Assembly: GCA_005883245.1 (NCBI GenBank)
Contig: VAXT01000133.1
Coordinates: 1 to 10,547 of the forward strand
Direction of reading: 5' to 3'
Length of the DNA stretch: 10,547 nt
Source: Actinomycetota bacterium
GTDB lineage: Bacteria; Actinomycetota; Thermoleophilia; Gaiellales; Gaiellaceae
Part shown: positions 1 through 6,476 of the stretch, one piece after another
Layout of the letters: each line of letters begins with the position of its first letter
How positions within the stretch are numbered: the first letter of the stretch is position 1
Notes under the pieces: model-generated
What the model was told of the DNA's origin: nothing
What the model saw: the letters and a program-made list of their open reading frames with translations, nothing else
Databases searched by the model: none
Program-made: the position numbers and the translations under genes

Positions 1-888
1 GAGGTCGAGCCCGTCCAGCGCTTCCTCGGCCTGCTGTGCAAGCTCTTCGCCGGCCCGCAGGCCCGCCTCGTACTCGCCGTCGGTGAGGGCCAGGCAGCGC
101 TCGATCTTCGTGCGCACGTTGTCGCCGTAGGAGTCGGCGAACTCGGCGAAGAGGTCGCGGTGCACGTCGGCGGCCTCGCGCATGAAGACGGGACCGATCC
201 TCTCGGCGAGCGGGAAGTCGATCTCGCGCCGCCTCGGAAACAGCTCCGCGGCTTGGCGCACACGCGCCTGAACCAGTGGACCGGCCCGCTCGAGCCACGC
301 GACGCCGACCTCGAGCTCCTCGAGCGAGTCGAGGCGTGTGGGCTCGAAGCCGTCGCCGAGCGCTTCGAGCATCTCCTCGCAGCCGCCGACCGAGCCGGCC
401 ATCGGCCCGGCGTGGTCGAAGCTCGGCGCGAGCGGGAAGACGCCGTCCAGCGACACGAGCCCGTAGCTCGGCTTGAAGCCGACGATCCCGCAGCAGGCGG
501 CCGGGATCCGAATCGACCCGCCCGAGTCCGTGCCGAGGGCGGACTCCGCGAGCCCGGCCGCGATCGCAGCCGCGGAGCCGCCGCTCGACCCTCCGGCCAT
601 GCGGCCCGGGTAGCGCGGGTTCGGCACGGTTCCGAAGTGCGGGTTCACGGACGTGATCCCGTAGGCGAACTCGTGCAGGTTCGTCTTGCCGACGTTCGCG
701 TACCCGGCGGCCTCGAGCCGCGTCACGGCGTCCGCGCTGCGCTCCGGGACGTGCTCCGCGTAGATGCTCGAGCCGTAGGTCGTCGTCAACCCGGCCGTGT
801 CGAACAGGTCCTTGATGGCCAGGCGCTTGCCCTCGGCCGGCGCAGCGGGCTCGGCGAGGAAGATGCCGTTAGGCTGCTGCCTCGCCAT
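1..888 (-). CDS. Amidase-signature family hydrolase, N-terminal 296 residues (C-terminus off the left edge)
   Basis: The protein belongs to the amidase signature family, which hydrolyses amide bonds with a Ser-cisSer-Lys triad. The triad is visible at the family's spacing: Lys26 in AIKDLFD, the cis-Ser at residue 101 in GGSSGGS, and the nucleophile Ser125 in GTDSGGSIR. The 75- and 24-residue gaps match those of well-studied members such as FAAH. The ATG at 888 is followed almost at once by the Lys motif, so this is a short-N-terminus version lacking the roughly 60-residue leader of GatA-like amidases. No codon after 888 offers a later start, and no good ribosome site is seen before it. The frame stays open to base 1 and still reads like an amidase (RAGEELAQQAEEAL). 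Substrate is unknown. It could be a stand-alone amidase or, less likely, a GatA or allophanate-hydrolase-like subunit. Its start overlaps the divergent SnoaL-like gene. Confidence 0.9.
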   Translation of the reverse strand, partial: MARQQPNGIFLAEPAAPAEGKRLAIKDLFDTAGLTTTYGSSIYAEHVPERSADAVTRLEAAGYANVGKTNLHEFAYGITSVNPHFGTVPNPRYPGRMAGGSSGGSAAAIAAGLAESALGTDSGGSIRIPAACCGIVGFKPSYGLVSLDGVFPLAPSFDHAGPMAGSVGGCEEMLEALGDGFEPTRLDSLEELEVGVAWLERAGPLVQARVRQAAELFPRRREIDFPLAERIGPVFMREAADVHRDLFAEFADSYGDNVRTKIERCLALTDGEYEAGLRAGEELAQQAEEALDGLDL

Positions 889-1237
889 GGGACCCGAGGA
901 TACGATCCGCCGCTTCTGCGACGCAATCACCGCCCGCGACGGGGACGCAGCGGCGGCTCTCGCCGACCCGTCGATCGTGATCGTGATCGGCTCGAACCAG
1001 CTCGAGGGCGTCGAGGCCCTTCGGGCAATGGCCCGCCGGCGCACCGAGGGTCTCGACTCGAACGTTGAAGTGCTCGACATCGACGGTGAGGACGGCGGCT
1101 ACGAGGTCACCGTTCACCGCGTTCAACACTGGACGGAGACCGGCGAGGTCGCGGTCGACCAGGAGCTCAGCATCCTGATCGAGCTCAACGACCAGGGCCT
1201 CGTCACGCGCGCCCAGATGAATCCGAAAGACGCCTAG
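887..1237 (+). CDS. SnoaL/NTF2-like small domain protein
   Basis: This 116-residue protein has the size and pattern of the SnoaL-like/NTF2-like cone-fold superfamily, which includes polyketide cyclases, limonene-epoxide-hydrolase-like enzymes and many proteins of unknown role. It opens with an amphipathic helix (TIRRFCDAITARDGDAAAAL) and then DPSIVIVIGSNQ. A G-x-x-ALRAMARR helix follows, then alternating strands with YEVTVHRVQHWTETGE and LSILIEL. That is the normal layout of a single-domain member. The frame is open upstream to 797, but the family begins near residue 1 of the 887 start, so the ATG at 887 is preferred. No clear Shine-Dalgarno is visible. There is no obvious catalytic set, so a specific reaction cannot be assigned. 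It lies 42 bases upstream of the small-protein gene and may be co-transcribed with it. The start overlap with the amidase is odd. Confidence 0.8.
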   Translation: MGPEDTIRRFCDAITARDGDAAAALADPSIVIVIGSNQLEGVEALRAMARRRTEGLDSNVEVLDIDGEDGGYEVTVHRVQHWTETGEVAVDQELSILIELNDQGLVTRAQMNPKDA

Positions 1238-1279
1238 AGCCGGTACACCGTTAATCGACTACGAACCAGGAGGGCAGTG

Positions 1280-1429
1280 ATGGCAGAGATGAACCTCTAC
1301 GCGTACCAGGCGACGAGCCCGGAGGCGATCCGCGAGCACGCGTCCCGGGCGATCCTTCCCGTGGACGAGATCGTCCCGATCGCCGACACGGTTCTCGTCC
1401 GGCCGTATCCGGAGCCCGCGGAGGTCTGA
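1280..1429 (+). CDS. Small hypothetical protein, 49 residues, upstream of the creatininase-family gene
   Basis: The product is not recognised. Three points support a real gene. A strong Shine-Dalgarno (AGGAGGG, 1268-1274) sits five bases before the ATG. Nearly every codon ends in G or C, like the neighbours. The frame closes cleanly just before the next gene. An in-frame GTG at 1277 is an alternative start but is too close to the ribosome site. The protein starts MAEMNLYAYQATSPEAIREH and ends VLVRPYPEPAEV. It has a probable helix at about residues 12-25, no membrane segment, no signal peptide and no cysteine. Its stop is 12 bases before the downstream GTG, so co-translation with the creatininase-family protein is likely. 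A partner or regulator role is only a guess from position. Confidence 0.72.
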   Translation: MAEMNLYAYQATSPEAIREHASRAILPVDEIVPIADTVLVRPYPEPAEV

Positions 1430-1441
1430 GCCGGCGGCCTC

Positions 1442-2131
1442 GTGCGCGTCCAGGACTGCAACTGGTTGCAGCTGGAGGAGTACCTCCGGCACGACGACCG
1501 GATCGTCCTCCCGCTCGGCTCGACCGAGCAGCACGCGTACCTCTCGCTGGCGACGGACAACATCCTCGCCGAGCGCGTCTCGGTCGAAGCGGCCAAGCCG
1601 CTCGGCGTGCCGGTGCTTCCCGTGCAGCCGTACGGGATCACTCCCCGCTTCGCCGCCTATCCGGGCAGCCCGACGCTGCGCGTCGAGACGTTCCTCGCTG
1701 TCGTCACGGATCTGCTCGAGTCGCTCTCCGGCCAGGGGTTCCGCCGGATCCTGATCGTGAACGGCCACGGCGGGAACGTACCCGCCCGCGCGGCGGTCTC
1801 GCAGTGGGGCGCGAAGCACTCGGAGACCCGCGTCCGCTTCCACGACTGGTGGAACAGCCCGCGCGTGATGGACGCCGTCCACTCGGTCGACTCCGTGGGA
1901 TCGCATGCGTCCTGGATGGAGAACTTCCCCTGGACTCGGCTCGCAGGCGTCGAGTTACCCACAGAGAGCAAGCCGCCGACCGACCCGCCGGTTCACGACC
2001 CGACCGAGTTCCGGCGCCTCGTGGGCGACGGCTCGTTCGGGGGCGTCTACGAGCACTCCGACGACGACATGCTCCGCATCTGGCAGGTCGGCGTGGAGGA
2101 GGTACGGGCGCTCCTCGAAGACGGCTGGTAA
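1442..2131 (+). CDS. Creatininase-family metal-dependent amidohydrolase
   Basis: This 229-residue protein belongs to the creatininase family: creatinine amidohydrolase, the riboflavin-pathway formamide hydrolase ArfB, and the mycofactocin peptidase MftE. These bind a two-metal centre and open amide bonds. Visible motifs are LPLGSTEQH...TDN (Glu29, His31 and Asp39 as metal ligands), the core NGHGGN at 107-112, and SHASWMENF at 154-162, where Glu160 probably stands for the usual HAGExETS ligand. The first motif is one residue shorter than the textbook form and lacks its second His. The GTG at 1442 places NWLQLEEYL at the normal family N-terminus. The only good ribosome site nearby (GGAGG, 1420-1424) is 17 bases away, inside the small upstream gene, so expression may depend on coupling. 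The substrate cannot be named. The radical-SAM and other mycofactocin genes are absent, so an MftE call is not supported. Confidence 0.9.
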   Translation: MRVQDCNWLQLEEYLRHDDRIVLPLGSTEQHAYLSLATDNILAERVSVEAAKPLGVPVLPVQPYGITPRFAAYPGSPTLRVETFLAVVTDLLESLSGQGFRRILIVNGHGGNVPARAAVSQWGAKHSETRVRFHDWWNSPRVMDAVHSVDSVGSHASWMENFPWTRLAGVELPTESKPPTDPPVHDPTEFRRLVGDGSFGGVYEHSDDDMLRIWQVGVEEVRALLEDGW

Positions 2132-2135
2132 GCCG

Positions 2136-2294
2136 CTAGTCCAGCGCCAGGTACACGAACGCGACCCCGAACACCGCGGCGAACAGGATGAGCGCGATCG
2201 CGAACAGGCCGAGCCCGAAGAGGGTGTTGCTCGCGGCCTCTTCAGGGGTCGGCTCGCGGGGCGGGAAGTAGGCCTCTGGGGCGCGGTCGCTCAT
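2136..2294 (-). CDS. Small single-pass membrane protein at the end of the oxidase operon
   Basis: This 52-residue protein has a polar, Pro/Glu-rich N-terminus (residues 1-22) and one strong hydrophobic helix (about residues 25-50, LFGLGLFAIALILFAAVFGV). It starts MSDRAPEAYF and ends VYLALD. Its ATG overlaps the ctaB stop in an ATGA arrangement (2294-2291), the usual sign of translational coupling, so it belongs to the cytochrome oxidase operon. A small accessory or structural subunit of the oxidase (subunit IV/CtaF-like in role) is plausible from context, but the sequence carries no diagnostic motif. Its stop lies only four bases from the stop of the convergent creatininase-family gene. The frame, codon use and overlap make it a real gene; the function is inferred. 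Confidence 0.72.
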   Translation of the reverse strand: MSDRAPEAYFPPREPTPEEAASNTLFGLGLFAIALILFAAVFGVAFVYLALD

Positions 2295-3365
2295 GCCACC
2301 ACCGTATCGACTGCCATTGCGACGAAGAGCAGTGCGAGGTACGCGAGCGAGTAGTGGAAGAGCAGCGCGGCCCGGGCGGGCGTCCGTTCACGCCGCAGGT
2401 TCCACGCGAGGGCCAGGAAGCCGGCTCCGAGCGCCGCCGCCGCAGCGAGGTAGACGAGCCCGAACTGGCCCCAGAGCGCGGGCGCCAGCGTGAACGCGAC
2501 GAGGGCGGCTGTGTACAGGAGGATCTCCTTCACCGTCTCGGTCTCGCCGCGCACGACCGGCAGCATCGGCACGCCGGCGTTCGCGTAGTCGCGCTTGATC
2601 AGGAGCGCGAGCGCCCAGAAGTGCGGCGGCGTCCAGAGGAACACGATCGCGAAGAGGACGAGGGCGGAGAGCGTCAGATCCCCGGTCGCGGCCGCCCAGC
2701 CGACGAGCGGCGGGATCGCGCCGGCAGCACCGCCGATGACGATGTTCTGCGGCGTCGAGCGCTTCAGGAGCTTCGTGTAGACGAGGACGTAGAAGAGGAT
2801 CCCTGACAAGGCGAGCAGGGCGGTCAGCACGTTGACGACGCCCGCGAGCAGCACGAACGAGAGCGCCCACGTGATTGAGAGCGCTGGCGCCACCACAGGC
2901 CAGCGCGAGCCCGACGATCGTCGTCACCACGAGCCAGAGCGGCGGCAGGCCCCCGGCGCCGACGATCATCCCGCAGAAGCCCGTGAGCAAGAGCAGCGTC
3001 ATGATCCGCGGCTTCGTCAGCGTCAGGTAGTCGCGCGCCGAGCCGATCGGAACCGGCTCCCCTCTGAACGTCAGCGCCGCCGAGACGAGCGAGGCAGAGA
3101 ACGCGAGCGCGGCGAGAGCGAGGTGGACACCAGCCGCCGTCACCGCCGCCGCGAGCCCGAACAGAACGAGCGCGGCCAGGCTGGGGACCAGTAGCTGCCG
3201 GTAGCTCGTCCAGGCCATGACCACCACGGCCGCGAGCGGGGGAAGCGCGAGCGCGGCGAGCACCTGGTGCCCGGTCCCGAGCCCCGCCGTGCCGGAGACG
3301 ACGGCGACGAGCGTCCCGGCCGCTCCACCGAGCGCCGTCAATTGCAAGAAAAGTCCGGGCCTCAT
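2291..3365 (-). pseudogene. ctaB: Protoheme IX farnesyltransferase (heme O synthase) with N-terminal extension, broken by a frameshifting deletion
   Basis: CtaB is a UbiA-type membrane prenyltransferase that turns heme B into heme O for the oxidase. The start at 3365 overlaps the coxA stop (ATGA). Residues 1-110 are an extra four-helix region described separately. CtaB proper begins at RDYLTLTKPRIMTLLL (about 111) and runs to CGGASALNH (165). There homology jumps to another reading frame, from about base 2869: WALSFVLLAGVVN, YTKLLKRSTPQNIVIGGAAG, then the second Asp motif KRDYANAGVPMLPVV and the normal C-terminus ending at 2291. Compared with the family, about 35 residues are missing at the junction, including the first Asp-rich motif (the DxxxD after ALN). 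Translation from 3365 as written would run out of frame to 2388. A GTG at 2896 could start the second half alone, but no ribosome site supports that. It is either a real inactivating deletion or an assembly error. No other damage is seen, so the event is recent or artificial. Confidence 0.85.
3042..3365 (-). other. Half-CtaA-like four-helix extension at the N-terminus of ctaB
   Basis: Ordinary CtaB proteins start just before the LTKPRI motif. Here about 110 residues precede it, with four hydrophobic stretches (roughly 5-25, 34-51, 58-77 and 79-99). Two histidines sit where each half of heme A synthase (CtaA/Cox15) has its heme ligands: His33 at the start of helix 2 (GTGHQVLAALAL) and His81 at the start of helix 4 (AGVHLALAAL). 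CtaA is an eight-helix protein made of two such halves, and full CtaA-CtaB fusions are known, for example in Thermus. The reading as a half-CtaA domain rests on topology and histidine placement only. It could instead be an unrelated membrane extension. Confidence 0.4.
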
Positions 3366-4993
3366 GCGCGCCGCTCCTCGAGCCGCCGCCGCAGGTCCCG
3401 CAGCGGCCGTGCACTCGTCACGTACGGAACCTTCTCGAAGTTGTGCGGCGGAGGCGGCGAGGTCGTGTACCACTCGAGCGTATCGCCGAGCCAGGGATCG
3501 TTCCCCGACCGAACGCCCGCGCGCCGCCTCGTCCAGATCACGTTCACGACGAAGACGAGGATCGCAGCAGCCATCACGTACGAGCCGATCGTCGAGATCA
3601 GGTTGTCCGTCTCCCAGGACCCGCGGTTGTACGTGTAGATCCGCCGCGGCATCCCCGCGAGCCCGAGCAGGTGCTGCGGGAAGAACGTGAGGTTGAAGCC
3701 GATGAAGAGCAGCCAGAAATGCCACTTGCCGAGCGTCTCGTCGAGCTTCCGTCCGAACATCTTGGGCCACCAGTAGTAGAGCCCGCCGAAGATCCCGAAC
3801 ATCGATCCGCCGAAGAGCACGTAGTGCAGGTGCGCGACGACGAAGTACGAGTCCTGCGCTTGCCAGTCGACCGGGAACGTGGCCAGGAAGATGCCCGAGA
3901 GGCCGCCGATCGTGAACAGCGCGATGAAGCCCAGCGCGAACAGCATCGGCGTGTCGAAGATCAGGTTTCCGCGCCAGGTCGTCGCGAGCCAGTTCAGGAT
4001 CTTGATCCCCGTCGGCACGGCAATGATCATCGACGAGATCATGAAGAAGCCGAGAAGCGGGGTCGCGAGACCGACCGTGAACATGTGGTGCGCCCACACG
4101 AGGAGCGAGTAGAAGCCGATCGCGACGCTCGAGAACGCGATTGCCGTGTAGCCGAAGATCGGCTTGCGTGAGAAGACGGGGATGATTTCCGAGATGATCC
4201 CCATCACGGGCAGGATCATCACGTAGACCTCGGGGTGCCCGAAGAACCAGAACACGTGCTGGAAGAGCACCGCGTTTCCGCCCTCGTTCGGAAGGAAGAA
4301 GTGCGTTCCGGCCTGGCGGTCGAGCAGGAGCATCGTCAGCCCGGCCGAGAGCGCGGGCAGGACGATGACGAGGATCCAGGCGTAGACGTCGACCGACCAG
4401 ACGAAGAGGGGCACGCGCATCCACGTCATCCCGGGCGCGCGCAGCCGGTGGATCGTCACGATGAAGTTGATCGCGCCGATGAGCGACGACACGGAGAGGA
4501 TGTGCAGCGAGAGGATGGCCAGGTCGACACCGTTGCCCGCGTACTGCTCCGAGAGCGGCGGGTAGAGCGTCCAGCCGGTCTGAGCGGCGCCTCCGGTCGC
4601 GAAGAAGCTGGAATAGAGCACGATGCCGCCGAACAGGAACAGCCAGTACGAGAGGGCGTTCAGGCGTGGGAACGCGACGTCCTTGGAGCCAATCATCAGC
4701 GGCACGAGGAAGTTCGCGAAGCCGGCCAGGATCGGGACGATGACGAGGAAGACCATCGTCACGCCGTGGACGGTCATCACTTCGTTGTAGTGCTCGGCCG
4801 AGAGGAACTTCTCGTTCGCATGCGCGAGCTGCGTGCGCATGAGCACGGCCAGGATCCCGCCCGCGCCGAAGAAGATGAGGCATGTGACGAGGTAAAGGAT
4901 CCCGATCCGCTTGTGGTCGACGGTCGTGATCCAGGACGTGAAGCGGCCGCGGTACCACGGCACCGGGTAGACGGGCTCGGCTCTAACCGCCAC
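3362..4993 (-). CDS. ctaD: Cytochrome c oxidase subunit I (heme-copper oxidase, A-type)
   Basis: The 543-residue catalytic subunit reduces O2 to water and pumps protons across the plasma membrane. All metal ligands are visible. His76 (TVHGVTM) and His390 hold the low-spin heme. His388 (AHLHYVLFGG) holds the high-spin heme. His253, His302 and His303 (FGHPEVY, WAHHMF) hold CuB, and Tyr257 is the cross-linked tyrosine. Glu255 in HPEVY, Asp105 (IGSKDVAFPR) and Lys331 (PTGIKIL) mark intact D and K proton channels, so this is the A1 type. About twelve hydrophobic helices and the length fit the family. The GTG at 4993 has AGGA at 5002-5005, eight bases upstream, and overlaps the end of coxB by 11 bases. 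The stop overlaps the ctaB start. The heme is probably of the A type, given ctaB and the fused cytochrome c. Confidence 0.97.
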   Translation of the reverse strand: MAVRAEPVYPVPWYRGRFTSWITTVDHKRIGILYLVTCLIFFGAGGILAVLMRTQLAHANEKFLSAEHYNEVMTVHGVTMVFLVIVPILAGFANFLVPLMIGSKDVAFPRLNALSYWLFLFGGIVLYSSFFATGGAAQTGWTLYPPLSEQYAGNGVDLAILSLHILSVSSLIGAINFIVTIHRLRAPGMTWMRVPLFVWSVDVYAWILVIVLPALSAGLTMLLLDRQAGTHFFLPNEGGNAVLFQHVFWFFGHPEVYVMILPVMGIISEIIPVFSRKPIFGYTAIAFSSVAIGFYSLLVWAHHMFTVGLATPLLGFFMISSMIIAVPTGIKILNWLATTWRGNLIFDTPMLFALGFIALFTIGGLSGIFLATFPVDWQAQDSYFVVAHLHYVLFGGSMFGIFGGLYYWWPKMFGRKLDETLGKWHFWLLFIGFNLTFFPQHLLGLAGMPRRIYTYNRGSWETDNLISTIGSYVMAAAILVFVVNVIWTRRRAGVRSGNDPWLGDTLEWYTTSPPPPHNFEKVPYVTSARPLRDLRRRLEERRA

Positions 4994-5996
4994 CGGCGAA
5001 TTCCTGCTTCAGGTAGGCCGTCAGCGAGGCGAGCTCCTTGGGTGTCCAGCCGTTGCCGACGGGCGGCATCTTTCCCTTCCCGTTCGCGAGCAGCTTGCGG
5101 AGCTGCTCCGGGTTGGCGATCGTCGCATTGCCTTTCAGCGCCGGGCCGATGATGCCCTCGCCCTGGAGCCCGTGGCAGGGAGCGCATGCGCCTTCGAACG
5201 TCATCCTGCCGATGTTCGCGCTCACGTGCAGCTGCCGCGCGACCCAGCTCTCGTACTCGCCGTTCGGGACGGCCCGCACGTGTGTGAGCATCATCGCGTG
5301 CTCGATGCCGCAGAACTCCGCGCATTGGCCCTGGTAGATCCCGGGGCTTTGCGCCTCGAACCATGTGTGGTTCGTCTTGCCCGGGATCGCGTCCATCTTC
5401 CCCGCCAGCTCCGGCACCCACCAGCTGTGGATCACGTCGAACGATGGTGCCGTGACGACGAGGTAGATGGGCCGCTGGGCCGGGACGACGAGCTCGTTGA
5501 TCGACACCGCCCCATTCGGATACGTGTAGCGCCAGTAGAACTGCCGGCCCTCGACCTGCACGGTCATCTTCGGGCCGGCCGCGCCCGCCGCGGGCACGTC
5601 CTTGATCCCCGGCAGCTTGTAGAAGACGACGGTAATGATCCCGGCCAGGATCAGCACCGGGATCGCTGTCCAGATCAGCTCGAGGCGCGTGTGGCCGCGA
5701 ATCTGCGGTCCCTCGGCGCTACGCGCCCGGCCCCGGTTGCGGAAGCGCACGACGAAGAGGATCAGTGCGCCTTCGACGATGACGAAGATCACCCCGGTCA
5801 CGCCCAGGACGACCCAGTAGAGGTCGCGAATCCCGCCGGCGTTCGGCGAGCCGGCGGGCGGATAGGCTCGGCCGGCACCGGCGAGCGCCGTCCCGGTGAG
5901 GACGAGCGCCAGTGCCGTGAGGCTCAGGCAGGCGAAGAGGAGCTTCCGGCGCACGGGCGCTGGCATTCTAAGAAGGTGGGAGCGGGGAGGCGACAT
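4983..5996 (-). CDS. ctaC: Cytochrome c oxidase subunit II fused to cytochrome c (caa3 type)
   Basis: This 337-residue subunit takes electrons from cytochrome c or quinol-derived donors into subunit I. It has a positively charged N-terminus with a signal-like helix (about 16-40), two membrane helices (about 59-83 and 107-127), and an external cupredoxin domain. The CuA ligands are complete: His190, Cys225, Glu227, Cys229, His233 and Met236 (GQCAEFCGIEHAMM). A cytochrome c domain follows, with CAPCH at 271-275 and the likely axial Met310 (GKGKMPPVGNGW). That fusion defines the caa3 type. The frame is open to 6089, but the ATG at 5996 has AAGGA close before it (spacing three) and GAGG further up, and it gives a normal N-terminus. 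An ATG at 5966 is possible but lacks a ribosome site. It is the first gene of the operon with ctaD and ctaB, and is divergent from the 99-residue gene. Confidence 0.95.
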   Translation of the reverse strand: MSPPRSHLLRMPAPVRRKLLFACLSLTALALVLTGTALAGAGRAYPPAGSPNAGGIRDLYWVVLGVTGVIFVIVEGALILFVVRFRNRGRARSAEGPQIRGHTRLELIWTAIPVLILAGIITVVFYKLPGIKDVPAAGAAGPKMTVQVEGRQFYWRYTYPNGAVSINELVVPAQRPIYLVVTAPSFDVIHSWWVPELAGKMDAIPGKTNHTWFEAQSPGIYQGQCAEFCGIEHAMMLTHVRAVPNGEYESWVARQLHVSANIGRMTFEGACAPCHGLQGEGIIGPALKGNATIANPEQLRKLLANGKGKMPPVGNGWTPKELASLTAYLKQEFAGGG

Positions 5997-6011
5997 TGAT
6001 CCTTGTGCCTC

Positions 6012-6308
6012 ATGCCTGAGCGCTCGGTCGTCGAGCTTCCGCCGGAGGTCGGCGAGCCGTTCGAGGTCTTCCTGAACGGCGTTCCGCAACAGGCCGGGCG
6101 CGACTTTCGGGTCGAAGGAAGACAGCTCGTCTTCGAGCGGAGCCTGGCGCGTGAGGGGCGGCTCGGCTTCTGGCGCTGGCTCGCGCTCTTCCTCGGGATC
6201 GCCGGCACGTACCGCCAGAACGACAGCGTCGACGTCGTCTACGACACGGGAGGACGGCGCACCGTGACCAGCCTGCCTATCGAATCGTCAGCGACTCGTT
6301 CGGGCTGA
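6012..6308 (+). CDS. Conserved-looking hypothetical protein, 98 residues
   Basis: This small protein has no function I can name. It starts MPERSVVELPPEVGEPFEVF, has a strand-rich first half (FEVFLNGVPQQ, DFRVEGRQLVFERSL) and a short hydrophobic segment near 56-68 (LGFWRWLALFLGIAG), and ends with SVDVVYDTGGRRTV plus a poorly ordered tail. The hydrophobic stretch is short and Trp-rich, so it could be a membrane-edge helix or part of a folded core. Codon use matches the neighbours. An in-frame TTG at 6003 lies 12 bases after GGGGAGG (5984-5990) and is an alternative start, but the ATG at 6012 is preferred. It is transcribed away from the oxidase operon, with only 15 bases between the two start codons. 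I have an impression that similar proteins occur in Thermoleophilia, but I could not check this. Confidence 0.75.
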   Translation: MPERSVVELPPEVGEPFEVFLNGVPQQAGRDFRVEGRQLVFERSLAREGRLGFWRWLALFLGIAGTYRQNDSVDVVYDTGGRRTVTSLPIESSATRSG

Positions 6309-6321
6309 CGCAGCGTTGCGG

Positions 6322-6368
6322 CGTGGTACGAGCCGGGTACCGCGACGGAAACCGGTAAGCGAGTACCG
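6322..6368 (+). terminator. Two GC-rich hairpins after the 98-residue gene (possible terminator)
   Basis: The first hairpin pairs CGTGGTAC (6322-6329) with GTACCGCG (6337-6344) around a seven-base loop, with one G-T pair. It starts 13 bases after the stop codon. A second pairs CGGTA (6353-6357) with TACCG (6364-6368). There is no T-run, so this is not a standard intrinsic terminator. U-less terminators are proposed in actinobacteria, but a regulator site built on the repeated GGTAC/GTACC word is equally possible. The remainder up to 6476 shows no clear promoter. Confidence 0.35.
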
Positions 6369-6476
6369 CACCTGCCTTCCGGCACGCTCGTCGCGCCACC
6401 CAGCTCGTCTTGATGGATGCAGATGCAGCGGAGTTCTTGCGCTCTGCCCCGCCGCGCTGTAAGGAAGACTTTCCGC

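Noticed and set aside
1442..2131. Mycofactocin peptidase MftE or true creatininase
   Set aside because: No mftA-D genes or radical-SAM protein are present and the motifs differ, so only a family-level call is safe.
2388..4958. Very long open frame on the minus strand through coxA and ctaB
   Set aside because: The part over coxA is a shadow frame with Arg/Asp-rich composition. Only the stretch 3365 to about 2871 is real, and it belongs to ctaB.
5997..6089. Longer N-terminus for subunit II
   Set aside because: The added 31 residues are charged and lie antisense to the 98-residue gene. The normal signal-like N-terminus begins after 5996.
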